Shown: positions 34,831-44,174 of the stretch, in pieces
Numbering within the stretch: the first letter of the stretch is position 1
How the letters are laid out: each line of letters starts with the position of its first letter
Notes under the pieces: model-generated
Told to the model about the DNA's origin: nothing
Database searches by the model: none
The model's input: the letters and a program-made list of their open reading frames with translations, nothing else
Program-made: the position numbers and the translations under genes
From: an uncultured Burkholderiaceae bacterium
Lineage (GTDB): Bacteria; Pseudomonadota; Gammaproteobacteria; Burkholderiales; Burkholderiaceae
DNA length: 64,000 nt
Reading direction: 5' to 3'
Assembly (NCBI GenBank): GCA_937871985.1
Contig: CALMPB010000367.1
Coordinates: 1 to 64,000, forward strand

Positions 34831-35268
34831 ATGGAATGCATTATCGACTGGGGCGGACCCGACGGCATGTTGTTCACGGCCCGCACGGGCAGCGGACACG
34901 TCACCGCCATGGACGGCGCCCCGGACGGCGGCGGCAACAATCTTGCCCCGCGCCCGATGGAAATGATGCTTGCCGGGGCCGGCGGCTGCGCCGCCTACGA
35001 CGTGGTGCTTATCCTCAAGCGCGGCCGGCACAAAATAAGCGGCTGCCAGGTCAAGCTGACCAGCGAGCGCGCCGCCGAAGATCCAAAGGTGTTCACGAAA
35101 ATCCATTTCGCGTTCGCCGTCACGGGTTCCGCCCTGCCGCAAGCCGCGGTGGAGCGCGCCGTGCAGCTTTCGCACGACAAATACTGCTCGGCCACCGCCA
35201 TGCTAAGCAAAACCGCCGAGATCACACATTCCGTCGTTATTGTGGACACCTCGGCCCCCGCGAATTAA
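34831..35268 (+). CDS. OsmC-family protein (YhfA-like)
   Basis: A 145-residue member of the OsmC/Ohr fold family. The signature [23 protein letters not shown] carries the first conserved cysteine and [18 protein letters not shown] the second, as in thiol peroxidase-like OsmC proteins, although the YhfA branch has no proven activity. The ATG at 34831 follows a GAGG site; upstream in-frame sequence is promoter. It precedes thyA and folA and faces coq7, a conserved Burkholderiales layout. Confidence 0.88.
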   Translation: MECIIDWGGPDGMLFTARTGSGHVTAMDGAPDGGGNNLAPRPMEMMLAGAGGCAAYDVVLILKRGRHKISGCQVKLTSERAAEDPKVFTKIHFAFAVTGSALPQAAVERAVQLSHDKYCSATAMLSKTAEITHSVVIVDTSAPAN

Positions 35269-35309
35269 TCGCCAACACCCACACTACCCTTATCGACTAT
35301 CGTTATCTC

Positions 35310-36104
35310 ATGCACCAATACGAAGACTTCATGCGCCATGTCTTTGAACACGGCCAAGCCAAGACAGACCGCACCGGCACCGGCACCCGTTCGGTATTCG
35401 GCTACCAAATGCGCTTCAACCTGGCCGAAGGCTTTCCGTTGGTAACCACCAAGAAGCTGCACACCAAAAGCATCTTCATCGAGCTGCTCTGGTTCCTGCG
35501 CGGCGACTCCAATGTAAGGTGGCTGCAGGAGCGCGGCGTCAGCATCTGGAACGAATGGGCCGACGAACAGGGCAATCTGGGGCCGGTGTACGGCGTGCAA
35601 TGGCGTTCGTGGCCCACGCCGTCGGGCGGCCACATCGACCAGATAACGCAGGTCGTCGAACAAATCCGCAACAACCCCGATTCGCGCCGCCTGATCGTCT
35701 CGGCCTGGAACGTCAGCGACATCCCCAATATGGCGCTGCCTCCATGCCATGCCTTCTTTCAGTTCTATGTGGCCGACGGCAAACTGTCGTGCCAGCTGTA
35801 CCAGCGCAGCGCCGACATCTTCCTGGGCGTGCCGTTCAACATAGCCAGCTACGCCCTGCTCACGCACATGGTGGCGCAGCAGTGCGATCTTGACGCGGGC
35901 GACTTCATCTGGACGGGCGGCGACTGCCATCTGTACAGCAACCACTTCGACCAGGTGCAGTTGCAGCTTTCGCGCGAACCGCGGCCCTATCCCAGGCTGA
36001 ACATCCGGCGCAAGCCGGCCAGCCTGTTCGACTACGACTACGAAGACTTCGAGATCCTCGACTACAACCCCCACCCGCACATCAAGGCTCCCGTGGCGGT
36101 TTAG
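35310..36104 (+). CDS. thyA: Thymidylate synthase
   Basis: This 264-residue enzyme, the same length as in E. coli, converts dUMP to dTMP with methylene-tetrahydrofolate. Catalytic Cys146 lies in [12 protein letters not shown]. The dUMP-binding arginines are in [11 protein letters not shown] and [13 protein letters not shown], and [12 protein letters not shown] is the conserved folate/dUMP region. The ATG at 35310 gives [11 protein letters not shown]; longer upstream readings are in the OsmC-like gene. It forms a nucleotide pair with folA downstream. Confidence 0.98.
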   Translation: MHQYEDFMRHVFEHGQAKTDRTGTGTRSVFGYQMRFNLAEGFPLVTTKKLHTKSIFIELLWFLRGDSNVRWLQERGVSIWNEWADEQGNLGPVYGVQWRSWPTPSGGHIDQITQVVEQIRNNPDSRRLIVSAWNVSDIPNMALPPCHAFFQFYVADGKLSCQLYQRSADIFLGVPFNIASYALLTHMVAQQCDLDAGDFIWTGGDCHLYSNHFDQVQLQLSREPRPYPRLNIRRKPASLFDYDYEDFEILDYNPHPHIKAPVAV

Positions 36105-36175
36105 GACGGGTTCCACCTCCAGCCGTCAACGCCCCCTCCTTGAAAAGCGCCAACAGCTTCCAAGCAAGACCAGCC

Positions 36176-36673
36176 ATGAGCAAACCCCGCATCAAGTTCG
36201 TCGTCGCCTACTCCGACAACCGCGCCATAGGCCGCGACAACGAGCTGCCCTGGCGCCTTCCGGGCGACCTGGCCCACTTCAAGCGCAGCACCATGGGCCA
36301 GCCCATCATCATGGGACGCAAAACCTGGGAGTCGCTGGGCCGCCCGCTGCCCGGCCGCCCCAACCTCGTCGTCAGCCGCGACGCGGGCTATGCGGCGGCG
36401 GGCGCCCAGGTGTTTACCTCGGTCGAACAAGCCCTGCAAAGCTGCGCCGGGCAAGCCTCGGCGTGCATCATCGGCGGCGCGCAAATCTTCGAGCAGGCCC
36501 TGCCCTTGGCCGACGAAATCATCGCCACCGAGGTTCACGCTCAGGTCGACGGCGACGTGTTTTTCCCGCCGCTGCCGGAATCCGAATGGGAAGAAGCTGA
36601 ACGCCTCGCCCAGCCCGAGGAAAACGGCTACCGCTACGACTTCGTTGTGTACACGCGCCGTAAAGAGCCATAA
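36176..36673 (+). CDS. folA: Dihydrofolate reductase
   Basis: This 165-residue enzyme regenerates tetrahydrofolate used up by ThyA. Acidic Asp31 follows the conserved Trp26 ([12 protein letters not shown]), NADPH-binding segments [17 protein letters not shown] and [10 protein letters not shown] are present, and the C-terminal part is normal. The ATG at 36176 ([13 protein letters not shown]) is chosen over one 12 codons upstream. It follows thyA by 71 bases. Confidence 0.97.
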   Translation: MSKPRIKFVVAYSDNRAIGRDNELPWRLPGDLAHFKRSTMGQPIIMGRKTWESLGRPLPGRPNLVVSRDAGYAAAGAQVFTSVEQALQSCAGQASACIIGGAQIFEQALPLADEIIATEVHAQVDGDVFFPPLPESEWEEAERLAQPEENGYRYDFVVYTRRKEP

Positions 36674-36704
36674 TGATCATGAGTTCTGTAGCGCGGAGGC
36701 CATC

Positions 36705-38033
36705 ATGAAAGACAAAGCCAGCAATATTCCCGATCTCTCCAGTTTGTGGATGCCGTTCACGGCCAACCGCAAGTTCAAGCAGCATCCGCGCCTGCTGGCC
36801 AGCGCCAAGGGCATGTACTACACCGACATCGACGGCAAGCAAATTCTCGACAGTACGTCGGGGCTATGGTGCGTCAACGCGGGGCACGGCCGCCAGGAAA
36901 TCATCGAAGCCATCAGCCGCCAGACCAGCACGCTGGACTACGCGCCGGGCTTTCAAATGGGCCACGCCGGCGCGTTCCAGGCCGCGGCCGCCGTCGCCGC
37001 CATCATGCCCAAAGGCCTGGATCGCATCTTCTTCACGAACTCGGGTTCGGAATCCGTGGACACCGCGCTGAAAATCGCGCTGGCCTACCATAGGTCGCGC
37101 GGCGAAGGCCAGCGCACGCGCTTCATCGGCCGCGAACGCGGCTACCACGGCGTGGGGTTCGGCGGCATATCGGTGGGCGGCATCACCCCCAACCGCAAGG
37201 CCTTTTCGGGCGCCCTGCTGCCGTCGGTCGACCACCTCTCCCATACCCACAATCTGGAACACAATGCGTTCAGCCACGGTCAGCCGGCCTGGGGCGAACA
37301 CCTTGCGGATCAACTCGAAGAACTGATCGACCTGCACGACGCCTCGACCATCGCCGCCGTCATCGTCGAACCCATGGCCGGATCGGCGGGCGTGCTGCTG
37401 CCGCCCAAGGGCTATCTGGAAAAGTTGCGGGCCATCACGGAAAAGCACGGCATCCTGCTGATCTTCGACGAAGTCATCACAGCTTTCGGGCGCCTGGGCG
37501 CGGCAACCGCCAGCGAGTTCTTCGGCGTCACGCCCGACCTCATCACCCTGGCCAAGGGCATCAGCAATGCCAGCGTGCCTTGCGGCGCCGTCGCCATACG
37601 GCGCGAAATCCACGACAGCATCATCGGCTCGGCCGCCGACGGCATCGAGCTGTTCCACGGCTACACCTACTCGGGCCACCCGCTCGCCATGGCCGCCGTA
37701 CTGGCCACGCTGGGCATCTACGAGCGCGACAAGCTGTTCGCCCGCGCTCATGGCCTGGCCCCCAGATTCGAGGCCGCCGCGCATAAGCTGCAAGGCACCC
37801 GCCATATCGTCGACATCCGCAACCTGGGTATGGTGGCCGGCATCGAGCTGGCCTCGCGGCCCGGCGCTCCCGGAGCCCGCACCGCCGAGGCCTTCCAGGC
37901 CTGCTTCGACCAGGGCGTGCTGCTGCGCTACACCGGCGACACCATCGCCGTTTCGCCGCCGCTCATCATCGAAGAAGAACAAATCGACCAGCTCTTCGGC
38001 ACGATAAAGCAGGTGCTGGAAAAGCTGGATTGA
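36705..38033 (+). CDS. Class III omega-aminotransferase (beta-alanine:pyruvate type)
   Basis: A 442-residue PLP enzyme of class III. The PLP lysine is Lys284 (LAKGISNASVPCGAV), preceded by ILLIFDEVITAFGRLG with the conserved Asp. The N terminus DLSSLWMPFTANRKFK resembles the beta-alanine/pyruvate transaminase group that uses omega-amino acids or amines. GGAGG lies just before the ATG at 36705. It is 31 bases after folA and convergent with gcvP, 15 bases apart. The amine substrate is not determined. Confidence 0.88.
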   Translation: MKDKASNIPDLSSLWMPFTANRKFKQHPRLLASAKGMYYTDIDGKQILDSTSGLWCVNAGHGRQEIIEAISRQTSTLDYAPGFQMGHAGAFQAAAAVAAIMPKGLDRIFFTNSGSESVDTALKIALAYHRSRGEGQRTRFIGRERGYHGVGFGGISVGGITPNRKAFSGALLPSVDHLSHTHNLEHNAFSHGQPAWGEHLADQLEELIDLHDASTIAAVIVEPMAGSAGVLLPPKGYLEKLRAITEKHGILLIFDEVITAFGRLGAATASEFFGVTPDLITLAKGISNASVPCGAVAIRREIHDSIIGSAADGIELFHGYTYSGHPLAMAAVLATLGIYERDKLFARAHGLAPRFEAAAHKLQGTRHIVDIRNLGMVAGIELASRPGAPGARTAEAFQACFDQGVLLRYTGDTIAVSPPLIIEEEQIDQLFGTIKQVLEKLD

Positions 38034-38048
38034 TTCCAGCAGCCAGGC

Positions 38049-40931
38049 TTACACGTTCAGCGCGTCGGCCGCATAGGCTTCCATGGGAGGGCAGGAACAC
38101 ACCAGGTTCCGGTCGCCATAGGCGTTGTCGACGCGGGCCACGGGCGGCCAGTACTTGTTGGCCCGCAGGCCGGCCAGCGGATACGCAGCCTCTTCGCGCT
38201 CGTAGTCGTGATGCCATGGCGAAACCAGGAGCATCTGCGCGGTGTGCGGAGCGTTCTTCAGCAGATTGTCCTGGGCATCGCGCGCGCCGCTTTCTATTTG
38301 GGCGATCTCGGCGCGAATGGCGATCATGGCGTCGATGAAACGATCGAGCTCGGCCAGGCCTTCGGATTCGGTCGGCTCGACCATCAGCGTTCCCGCCACC
38401 GGAAAGCTCATGGTCGGGGCATGGAAGCCGTAATCCATCAAGCGCTTGGCAATGTCCTCGGCCGTGATGCCGCTGCTGTCCTTGATGGGGCGGGTATCCA
38501 GGATGCATTCATGCGCCACGCGGCCACTGGCCGTTGCGTACAGGATGGGGTAGTGCTTGCCAAGACGGGATGCGATGTAGTTGGCATTGAGTATGGCCAC
38601 CTCGGAAGCCTGGCGCAGGCCTTGCGCGCCCATCAGGGCAATGTACACATATGAAATGGGCAGGATGCCGGCCGACCCGAAGGGCGCGGCCGACACAGGC
38701 CCGCAGGCGCCGGCCGGCAGCTCGCCCCGGTCGTTCAGCACGCCGGGCAGGAACGGCGCCAGATGCTCGCGCACCGCAACCGGCCCCACGCCCGGGCCGC
38801 CGCCGCCATGCGGAATGCAAAACGTCTTATGCAGATTCAGGTGCGAGACGTCCGACCCGAACAGCCCCGGCTGCGCCAGCCCCACCATGGCGTTCATGTT
38901 GGCGCCATCCAGGTAGACCTGCCCGCCCGCCGCATGCACCATGGCGCAGATCTCGGTAATGGCCGCCTCGAACACGCCATGGGTGGAAGGGTAGGTGATC
39001 ATCAGGGCCGCCAGGCGGTCGCCCACCTGGGCGATCCTGGCCTCGAGGTCGGCCACGTCGACGTTGCCGTGATCGTCCGACGCCACCACCACGACCTCCA
39101 TGCCCGCCATCTGGGCCGAGGCCGGATTCGTGCCGTGCGCCGACGCCGGTATCAGGCAGACATTGCGCTGCGCCTGTCCAGACGCCTGGTGATAGGCGCG
39201 GATGGCCAGCAAGCCGGCAAATTCGCCCTGCGCGCCCGAATTGGGCTGCAGGCTTACGGCCGAATAGCCGGTGATTTCGCACAAGGCGCTGGACAAGCGC
39301 TGGATCAGGTCTTGATAGCCCAGGCTTTGATCGGCCGGCGCATAAGGATGCAGATTGGCGAACTCGGGCCAGGTAATGGGTATCATCTCGGCCGTGGCGT
39401 TCAGCTTCATGGTGCACGAGCCCAGCGGGATCATGGTGCGATCCAGAGCCAGGTCTTTGTCGGCCAGGCTGCGCAGATAGCGCAGCATATCGGTTTCGGA
39501 CTGGATCCGCGAAAACACGGGATGGGCCAGAATGGCCGACTGCCTTCGCAGGCCGGCGGGAATGCCCATTGGCGCAAGGCCGGGATGATCGGCGCTGCGC
39601 GCCGTCCACGGCTTGCCCAGCGCTTGCGCAAAAACCTTCAGCAAGCCGTCCAGATCGCCGGTATCGACGGTTTCGTCCAGGGAAACCGCCAGTCGGCCCT
39701 CGCCCGCCTGGCGCAGATTGATGGACGCCGCCTGGGCCGCCTTTACCATGGCGGCGGTGTGCGCGCCGCTGTCGATCAAGAGCGTATCGAAGAAGCTGTC
39801 GTTGACGACCCCAAGCCCCAGGGCCGACAAGGACTCGCGCAAGTAAGCTGTGTAATGCGCCACCCGTCGGGCGATGCGCAGAATGCCGGCCGGCCCGTGC
39901 CAAACCGCATACATGCCCGCCATGACCGCCAACAGCACTTGCGCGGTGCAGATATTGGACGTGGCCTTTTCGCGGCGGATGTGCTGCTCGCGCGTCTGCA
40001 GTGCCAGCCGCAAGGCGGGCGCCCCCTGGGCGTCCTTGGAAACGCCGGCGAGGCGGCCGGGCATATTGCGCTTGAAAGCATCCTTGCAGGCCATGAAGCC
40101 CGCATGCGGCCCGCCAAACCCCATGGGCACGCCGAAGCGCTGCGCCGAACCGATGGCGATATCGGCGCCCCACTCGCCCGGCGCGGCCAGCAATGCCAAG
40201 GCCAGCAGGTCGGTTGCCACGGCAACCACGGCGCCCTGTGCATGGGCGTGTTCTACAAGTTCGCGGTAGTCGGCAATGCCGCCCAGGCTGTGCGGATACT
40301 GCAGCAAGACGCCGAAGCAATCCGGCAGCCCCTGGGCTTCGTCGCCCACCTCGACCTTGATATCCAGGCCCGCCGCGCGCGTATGCAGCAAGGCCAGCGT
40401 TTGCGGATGACAATGCACGGAAGCAAAGAAAACCTTGCTTTTGGAACTGGACGCGCGCCGCGCAAGCCCCATGGCCTCGGCCGCGGCCGTCGCCTCGTCC
40501 AGCAGCGAAGCATTGGCGATATCCAGTCCCGTCAGGTCGGCGACCATGGTCTGGAAATTGAGCAGGGCTTCGAGCCGGCCCTGCGAGATCTCGGGCTGGT
40601 ACGGCGTGTAGGCCGTGTACCAGGCGGGATTTTCAAGAATGTTGCGAAGAATGACGTTCGGCACGTGCGTGCCGTAATAGCCTTGGCCGATATAGTTGCG
40701 GAATACTCGGTTGCGTCCCGCGATCCGCTTCAGCTCGGCCAGCACATCGGCTTCGCTGCGCGGCCCCGGCAGATTCAGCGCCTCCGTCTTGAGAATGCTG
40801 GCCGGCACGACCTCGCGGACGAGGCCGTCCAGGCTTGCGGCGCCGATGGCCTCCAGCATTTTTGCCTGGTCGGCGGCATTGGGCCCGATATGACGGGGCA
40901 CGAAATCAAGGCTGGGGTCTAGTTCACGCAT
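38049..40931 (-). CDS. gcvP: Glycine dehydrogenase (decarboxylating), P protein
   Basis: A 960-residue single-chain P protein, decarboxylating glycine and passing the aminomethyl group to lipoyl-GcvH. Two homologous halves are present; the PLP lysine is Lys702 in [18 protein letters not shown]. The N terminus [18 protein letters not shown] is diagnostic. The ATG at 40931 has a weak ribosome-binding site. It follows gcvH by 77 bases and is third in the gcvT-gcvH-gcvP operon, controlled by the glycine riboswitch upstream of gcvT. Confidence 0.97.
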   Translation of the reverse strand: MRELDPSLDFVPRHIGPNAADQAKMLEAIGAASLDGLVREVVPASILKTEALNLPGPRSEADVLAELKRIAGRNRVFRNYIGQGYYGTHVPNVILRNILENPAWYTAYTPYQPEISQGRLEALLNFQTMVADLTGLDIANASLLDEATAAAEAMGLARRASSSKSKVFFASVHCHPQTLALLHTRAAGLDIKVEVGDEAQGLPDCFGVLLQYPHSLGGIADYRELVEHAHAQGAVVAVATDLLALALLAAPGEWGADIAIGSAQRFGVPMGFGGPHAGFMACKDAFKRNMPGRLAGVSKDAQGAPALRLALQTREQHIRREKATSNICTAQVLLAVMAGMYAVWHGPAGILRIARRVAHYTAYLRESLSALGLGVVNDSFFDTLLIDSGAHTAAMVKAAQAASINLRQAGEGRLAVSLDETVDTGDLDGLLKVFAQALGKPWTARSADHPGLAPMGIPAGLRRQSAILAHPVFSRIQSETDMLRYLRSLADKDLALDRTMIPLGSCTMKLNATAEMIPITWPEFANLHPYAPADQSLGYQDLIQRLSSALCEITGYSAVSLQPNSGAQGEFAGLLAIRAYHQASGQAQRNVCLIPASAHGTNPASAQMAGMEVVVVASDDHGNVDVADLEARIAQVGDRLAALMITYPSTHGVFEAAITEICAMVHAAGGQVYLDGANMNAMVGLAQPGLFGSDVSHLNLHKTFCIPHGGGGPGVGPVAVREHLAPFLPGVLNDRGELPAGACGPVSAAPFGSAGILPISYVYIALMGAQGLRQASEVAILNANYIASRLGKHYPILYATASGRVAHECILDTRPIKDSSGITAEDIAKRLMDYGFHAPTMSFPVAGTLMVEPTESEGLAELDRFIDAMIAIRAEIAQIESGARDAQDNLLKNAPHTAQMLLVSPWHHDYEREEAAYPLAGLRANKYWPPVARVDNAYGDRNLVCSCPPMEAYAADALNV

Positions 40932-41008
40932 AGTTGAAAAAGCTCATACAAAGAGGAAGCGCGCACGGGCGCGCCGTTTGCCGCGGGCCAGGCCGGACCA
41001 GCCAAGGC

Positions 41009-41389
41009 TCAACCGGCGTCGACCAGCGACTGGTAGCCTTCACCATCCAGCAGGCCATCGACGTCGGCCGCGTTGGCGGGCTTGATCTTGAAGATCCAGG
41101 TGTCGAAGGCCGACTGGTTGATGAGATCGGGCTGACCGTCCAGGGCCTGGTTGAATTCGACGATTTCGCCGGCCACGGGCGCATAGATGTCGCTGGCGGC
41201 CTTCACCGATTCGACCACGCCCGCGACGTCGCCGGCGGCAAGCTGGGCTCCCACCTTGAAATCGCCGACAAAGACCAGATCGCCCAGTTGATCCTGGGCA
41301 TTGTCGGTAATGCCGACCAGGAATGCATCGCCTTCGGGCTTGACCCATTCGTGAGAGGACGTGTACTTGCGATCGCTGGGGAGACTCAT
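41009..41389 (-). CDS. gcvH: Glycine cleavage system H protein
   Basis: The 126-residue lipoyl carrier of the glycine cleavage system. The lipoylated lysine is Lys63 in GVVESVKAASDIYAP. The sequence begins MSLPSDRKYTSSHEWV and the ATG at 41389 follows GAGG six bases upstream. It lies between gcvT and gcvP. Confidence 0.98.
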   Translation of the reverse strand: MSLPSDRKYTSSHEWVKPEGDAFLVGITDNAQDQLGDLVFVGDFKVGAQLAAGDVAGVVESVKAASDIYAPVAGEIVEFNQALDGQPDLINQSAFDTWIFKIKPANAADVDGLLDGEGYQSLVDAG

Positions 41390-41442
41390 GATTAACCTCG
41401 TGAAATGGATTTGGTTTCAATAACTGGAAGATTCGCAACGCC

Positions 41443-42537
41443 TCAGGCAAGCACCTTGCCATGGCGCACAAACGGCATTGTCGCAATTTCGGCGGCCATC
41501 CACTTGTCGCGGATCCGCACCTGGACTTTGTCGCCGGGCGCCGCGCCCTGCGGAACCCGCGCCATCGCTATCGACACGCCCATGGTCGGCGACATGGTGC
41601 CGCTGGTGGTTTCCCCTTCGCCCTGTTCGGTGCGGACAGCCATATGGGCCCGCATGACGCCGCGCTCGAGCAGCTTCAGCCCGACCATGACGCGCTCGCT
41701 GCGCGCGCCCTCCAGCGCATCGCGGCCGACGAACCGCCGCTCGGCATCCTTGAGCGACACCGTCCAGCCCAGGCCGGACTCGGCCGGCAGCACGGACTCG
41801 TCCATGTCCTGGCCATACAGGTTCATGCCGGCCTCCAGGCGCAGGGTATCGCGCGCGCCCAGGCCGCAAGGGCGCACGCCCAGGCCGAGCAGGTCGTCCC
41901 ACAAGCGCTGCACCTGCGACGCCGGCAGCAGGATTTCGAAGCCGTCCTCGCCGGTATAGCCGGTGCGGGCCACCATGGCCAGCTCATCGACCAAGGTGCC
42001 CGAAAACGGGCCCAGGGTTTGAGTGGCCGCCTGCCAGGACGGCCGCGCATCCCACACTTTCTGGCGCGCGTTCGGCCCCTGAACGGCCAGCATGGCCAGG
42101 TCGCGGCGCGGTTCGAGGCGGACGGCGAAATTTTCACTGTCGGCCACCCGCTGCATCCTGGCCAGGTCGGCCTGGGCCGTGGCCGCGTTGACGACCGCGC
42201 GCCAGGATTCGTTGCTGAAAAAATAGACGATGAGATCGTCGACGACGCCGCCTTCGGGATTGAGCATGCACGAGTACAGGGCCTTGCCCGGCGCCGTCAG
42301 GCGGGCCACGTCATTGGCCAGAAGACGCCGCAAATAATCCTTGGAACCGGGCCCGGCGATATCGATGGCCAGCATGTGCGAGACGTCGAACATGCCGGCG
42401 TCGCGCCGCACGGCGTGGTGTTCTTCGATTTGCGAACCGTACGAGACAGGCATTTCCCAACCGCCGAAATCGACCATTCTGGCGCCGGCGCGGATGTGGG
42501 CATCGAACAAAGGGGTGCGTGCAAGCGCAGCGGACAT
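41443..42537 (-). CDS. gcvT: Aminomethyltransferase (T protein)
   Basis: A 364-residue enzyme, the usual length, that moves the one-carbon unit from GcvH to tetrahydrofolate. Conserved features are [25 protein letters not shown], the folate-binding Asp region MFDVSHM and [13 protein letters not shown] 42537 is preceded by AGGAG; an upstream in-frame ATG lacks a site. It is the first gene after the riboswitch. Confidence 0.97.
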   Translation of the reverse strand: MSAALARTPLFDAHIRAGARMVDFGGWEMPVSYGSQIEEHHAVRRDAGMFDVSHMLAIDIAGPGSKDYLRRLLANDVARLTAPGKALYSCMLNPEGGVVDDLIVYFFSNESWRAVVNAATAQADLARMQRVADSENFAVRLEPRRDLAMLAVQGPNARQKVWDARPSWQAATQTLGPFSGTLVDELAMVARTGYTGEDGFEILLPASQVQRLWDDLLGLGVRPCGLGARDTLRLEAGMNLYGQDMDESVLPAESGLGWTVSLKDAERRFVGRDALEGARSERVMVGLKLLERGVMRAHMAVRTEQGEGETTSGTMSPTMGVSIAMARVPQGAAPGDKVQVRIRDKWMAAEIATMPFVRHGKVLA

Positions 42538-42597
42538 GGAGGCTCCTGGGTGGCGGACGAAGACGGAATGCAACGATATAAGCAGCTGAAACCGCCC

Positions 42598-42801
42598 TTC
42601 TGTCCTTTGTGCCTGAGAGTTGCCCCTTTGTAGGGGGATTCACCTTCGGCGTCCGCCGCCTTGCAATGTGCATGTAGGCGCGGATCTCTCCAGAACGCTG
42701 TCTTGCCACGAGGATGGGCAACGCAAGATGGTACGGTTTGCCTGAGCGATTCTGGGCGAATTGCGCCTTCGGCGGCCATGACTGGCTCTCTCCCACCTTG
42801 C
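42598..42801 (-). promoter_or_regulatory. Tandem glycine riboswitch upstream of gcvT
   Basis: Two glycine aptamers lie in tandem on the minus strand. Aptamer 1 (42723-42801) has P1 GCAAGGTG/CATCTTGC, GGGAGAGAGCC, CGCCGAAGG (42766-42774) and CTCAGGCAAA. Aptamer 2 (42598-42697) has P1 TTCTG/CAGAA, GGAGAGATCC, GCCGAAGGTGAATCC (42636-42650) and CTCAGGCACAAAGGACA. No terminator hairpin lies between it and the gcvT start 60 bases later, consistent with an ON switch acting on translation or elongation. Confidence 0.95.
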
Positions 42802-42864
42802 GGGAACAGCAGCGTGAAAGCATACATCGAAAACCGGCAAATACAAAATGCGATTCGCCACCGG

Positions 42865-44151
42865 TCACACCGCTTTTTGCAGGCTCCGGCCGCAGGCCGC
42901 GCCCGAGGCCCAGGCCCACTGGAAGTTGTAGCCGCCCAGCCAGCCGGTAACGTCCAGCGCCTCGCCGATGAAATACAAGCCCGGCACGTTTTTGGCCTGC
43001 ATGGTCTTCTGGTCGATGCCGCGCGTGTCCACGCCGCCGCGCATGACCTCGGCCTTTTTATAGCCCACGGTGCCCGTAGGATGCAGGACCCAGGCATGGA
43101 TCCTCTCGGCCAGCCGGCGCAGCGTCTTGTCGGGCATGTCGGCCATGCGCATGGCGCCAAACTGCGCCGGGTCATTGCCTTCGCCGGCCAGCCACTGTTC
43201 GGCCAACCGCCGGGGCCACAACGCGGCCAGCGCCGAGATCAAGGTCTGGCGATTGCCGGATTTGCCGGCAATCCATTCCTCGGCAAGCTGGCGGCCCGGC
43301 GCCAGATCCAGGGTAATGGGCTCGCCCGGATTCCAATAGCTCGATATCTGCAATATGCCGGGGCCGGACAGGCCCCGGTGCGTGAACAGCAAATCCTCCA
43401 GGAAGCTCGTGCGGCTCTTGCCCGCGCCGCAACCGACGGCCGCCTCCAGCGCCACGCCGCTCAGCGCGCCGAACGGCTGCCATTGCTGCGCATCGAAGGT
43501 CAGCGGCACGAGCGCGGGGCGCGGCTCCACCACCTTCAACCCGAACTGGCGCGCCGCGCCCAGGGCGAAATCGGTGGCGCCCAATTGCGGAACGGCCATG
43601 CCGCCCGTGGCCAGCACCAGTTGCCGCGCGCGCACCGGACCCTGCGACGTGCGCAGCGCGAAACCGGCCGGGCTTTGCTCTATGCTCTGCACCGAGCAGG
43701 ACATGCGCCACGCCACGTCGCCGGCGTCGCACTCGCGCTTGAGCATGGCAATGATGGATTCGCTGGAGTCATCGCAAAAGAGCTGGCCGCGATGCTTTTC
43801 GTGCCAGCTTATGCCGTGCCGTTCGACCAGGTCGATGAAATGGCGCGGTGTGTACGCCGCCAGCGCGGAACGGCAGAAATTGGGATTCTGCGACAGGAAA
43901 TTGGCGGGCGACGCGCCGACATTGGTGAAGTTGCAGCGCCCCCCGCCCGATATGCGGATCTTCTCGGCCAGCTTTTCGGCATGATCCAGCAACAGCACGC
44001 GCAAGCCGCGCTGGCCCGCCACCGAAGCCGCCATCATGCCGGCGGCCCCGGCGCCGACGATTACCGCGTCGAAGCTATCGGCCACGCCGGAGCCCGGTTT
44101 GCCCGGCCCCGGCGCCCAGGCCGGGGAACCCAGGCTTGCCGCGGCAGGCAT
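42865..44151 (-). CDS. YhiN/HI0933-family FAD-binding oxidoreductase
   Basis: A 428-residue flavoprotein with an N-terminal FAD-binding loop AVIVGAGAAGMMAASVAG, then GGGRCNFTN, typical of the YhiN/HI0933 family (annotated aminoacetone oxidase-like), and C-terminal GLYFIGEALDVTGWLGGYNFQWAWASG. The enzymatic reaction is unproven. The ATG at 44151 is used with low certainty because the first 22 residues are proline/glycine-rich and unlike the family; the GTG at 44085 next to VADSFDAVIVG is a good alternative. It ends upstream of the riboswitch in the same direction. Confidence 0.85.
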   Translation of the reverse strand: MPAAASLGSPAWAPGPGKPGSGVADSFDAVIVGAGAAGMMAASVAGQRGLRVLLLDHAEKLAEKIRISGGGRCNFTNVGASPANFLSQNPNFCRSALAAYTPRHFIDLVERHGISWHEKHRGQLFCDDSSESIIAMLKRECDAGDVAWRMSCSVQSIEQSPAGFALRTSQGPVRARQLVLATGGMAVPQLGATDFALGAARQFGLKVVEPRPALVPLTFDAQQWQPFGALSGVALEAAVGCGAGKSRTSFLEDLLFTHRGLSGPGILQISSYWNPGEPITLDLAPGRQLAEEWIAGKSGNRQTLISALAALWPRRLAEQWLAGEGNDPAQFGAMRMADMPDKTLRRLAERIHAWVLHPTGTVGYKKAEVMRGGVDTRGIDQKTMQAKNVPGLYFIGEALDVTGWLGGYNFQWAWASGAACGRSLQKAV

Positions 44152-44174
44152 GGACCGGTTCGCCGCGCCCAGCC

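Noticed and set aside
36390..36704. Upstream extension of the aminotransferase frame
   Set aside because: Overlaps folA in another phase; GGAGG and ATG 36705 give the family N terminus.
38763..40922. Plus-strand frame of 719 codons
   Set aside because: Antisense to gcvP; the P-protein has full PLP motifs, the antisense product has no recognisable domain.
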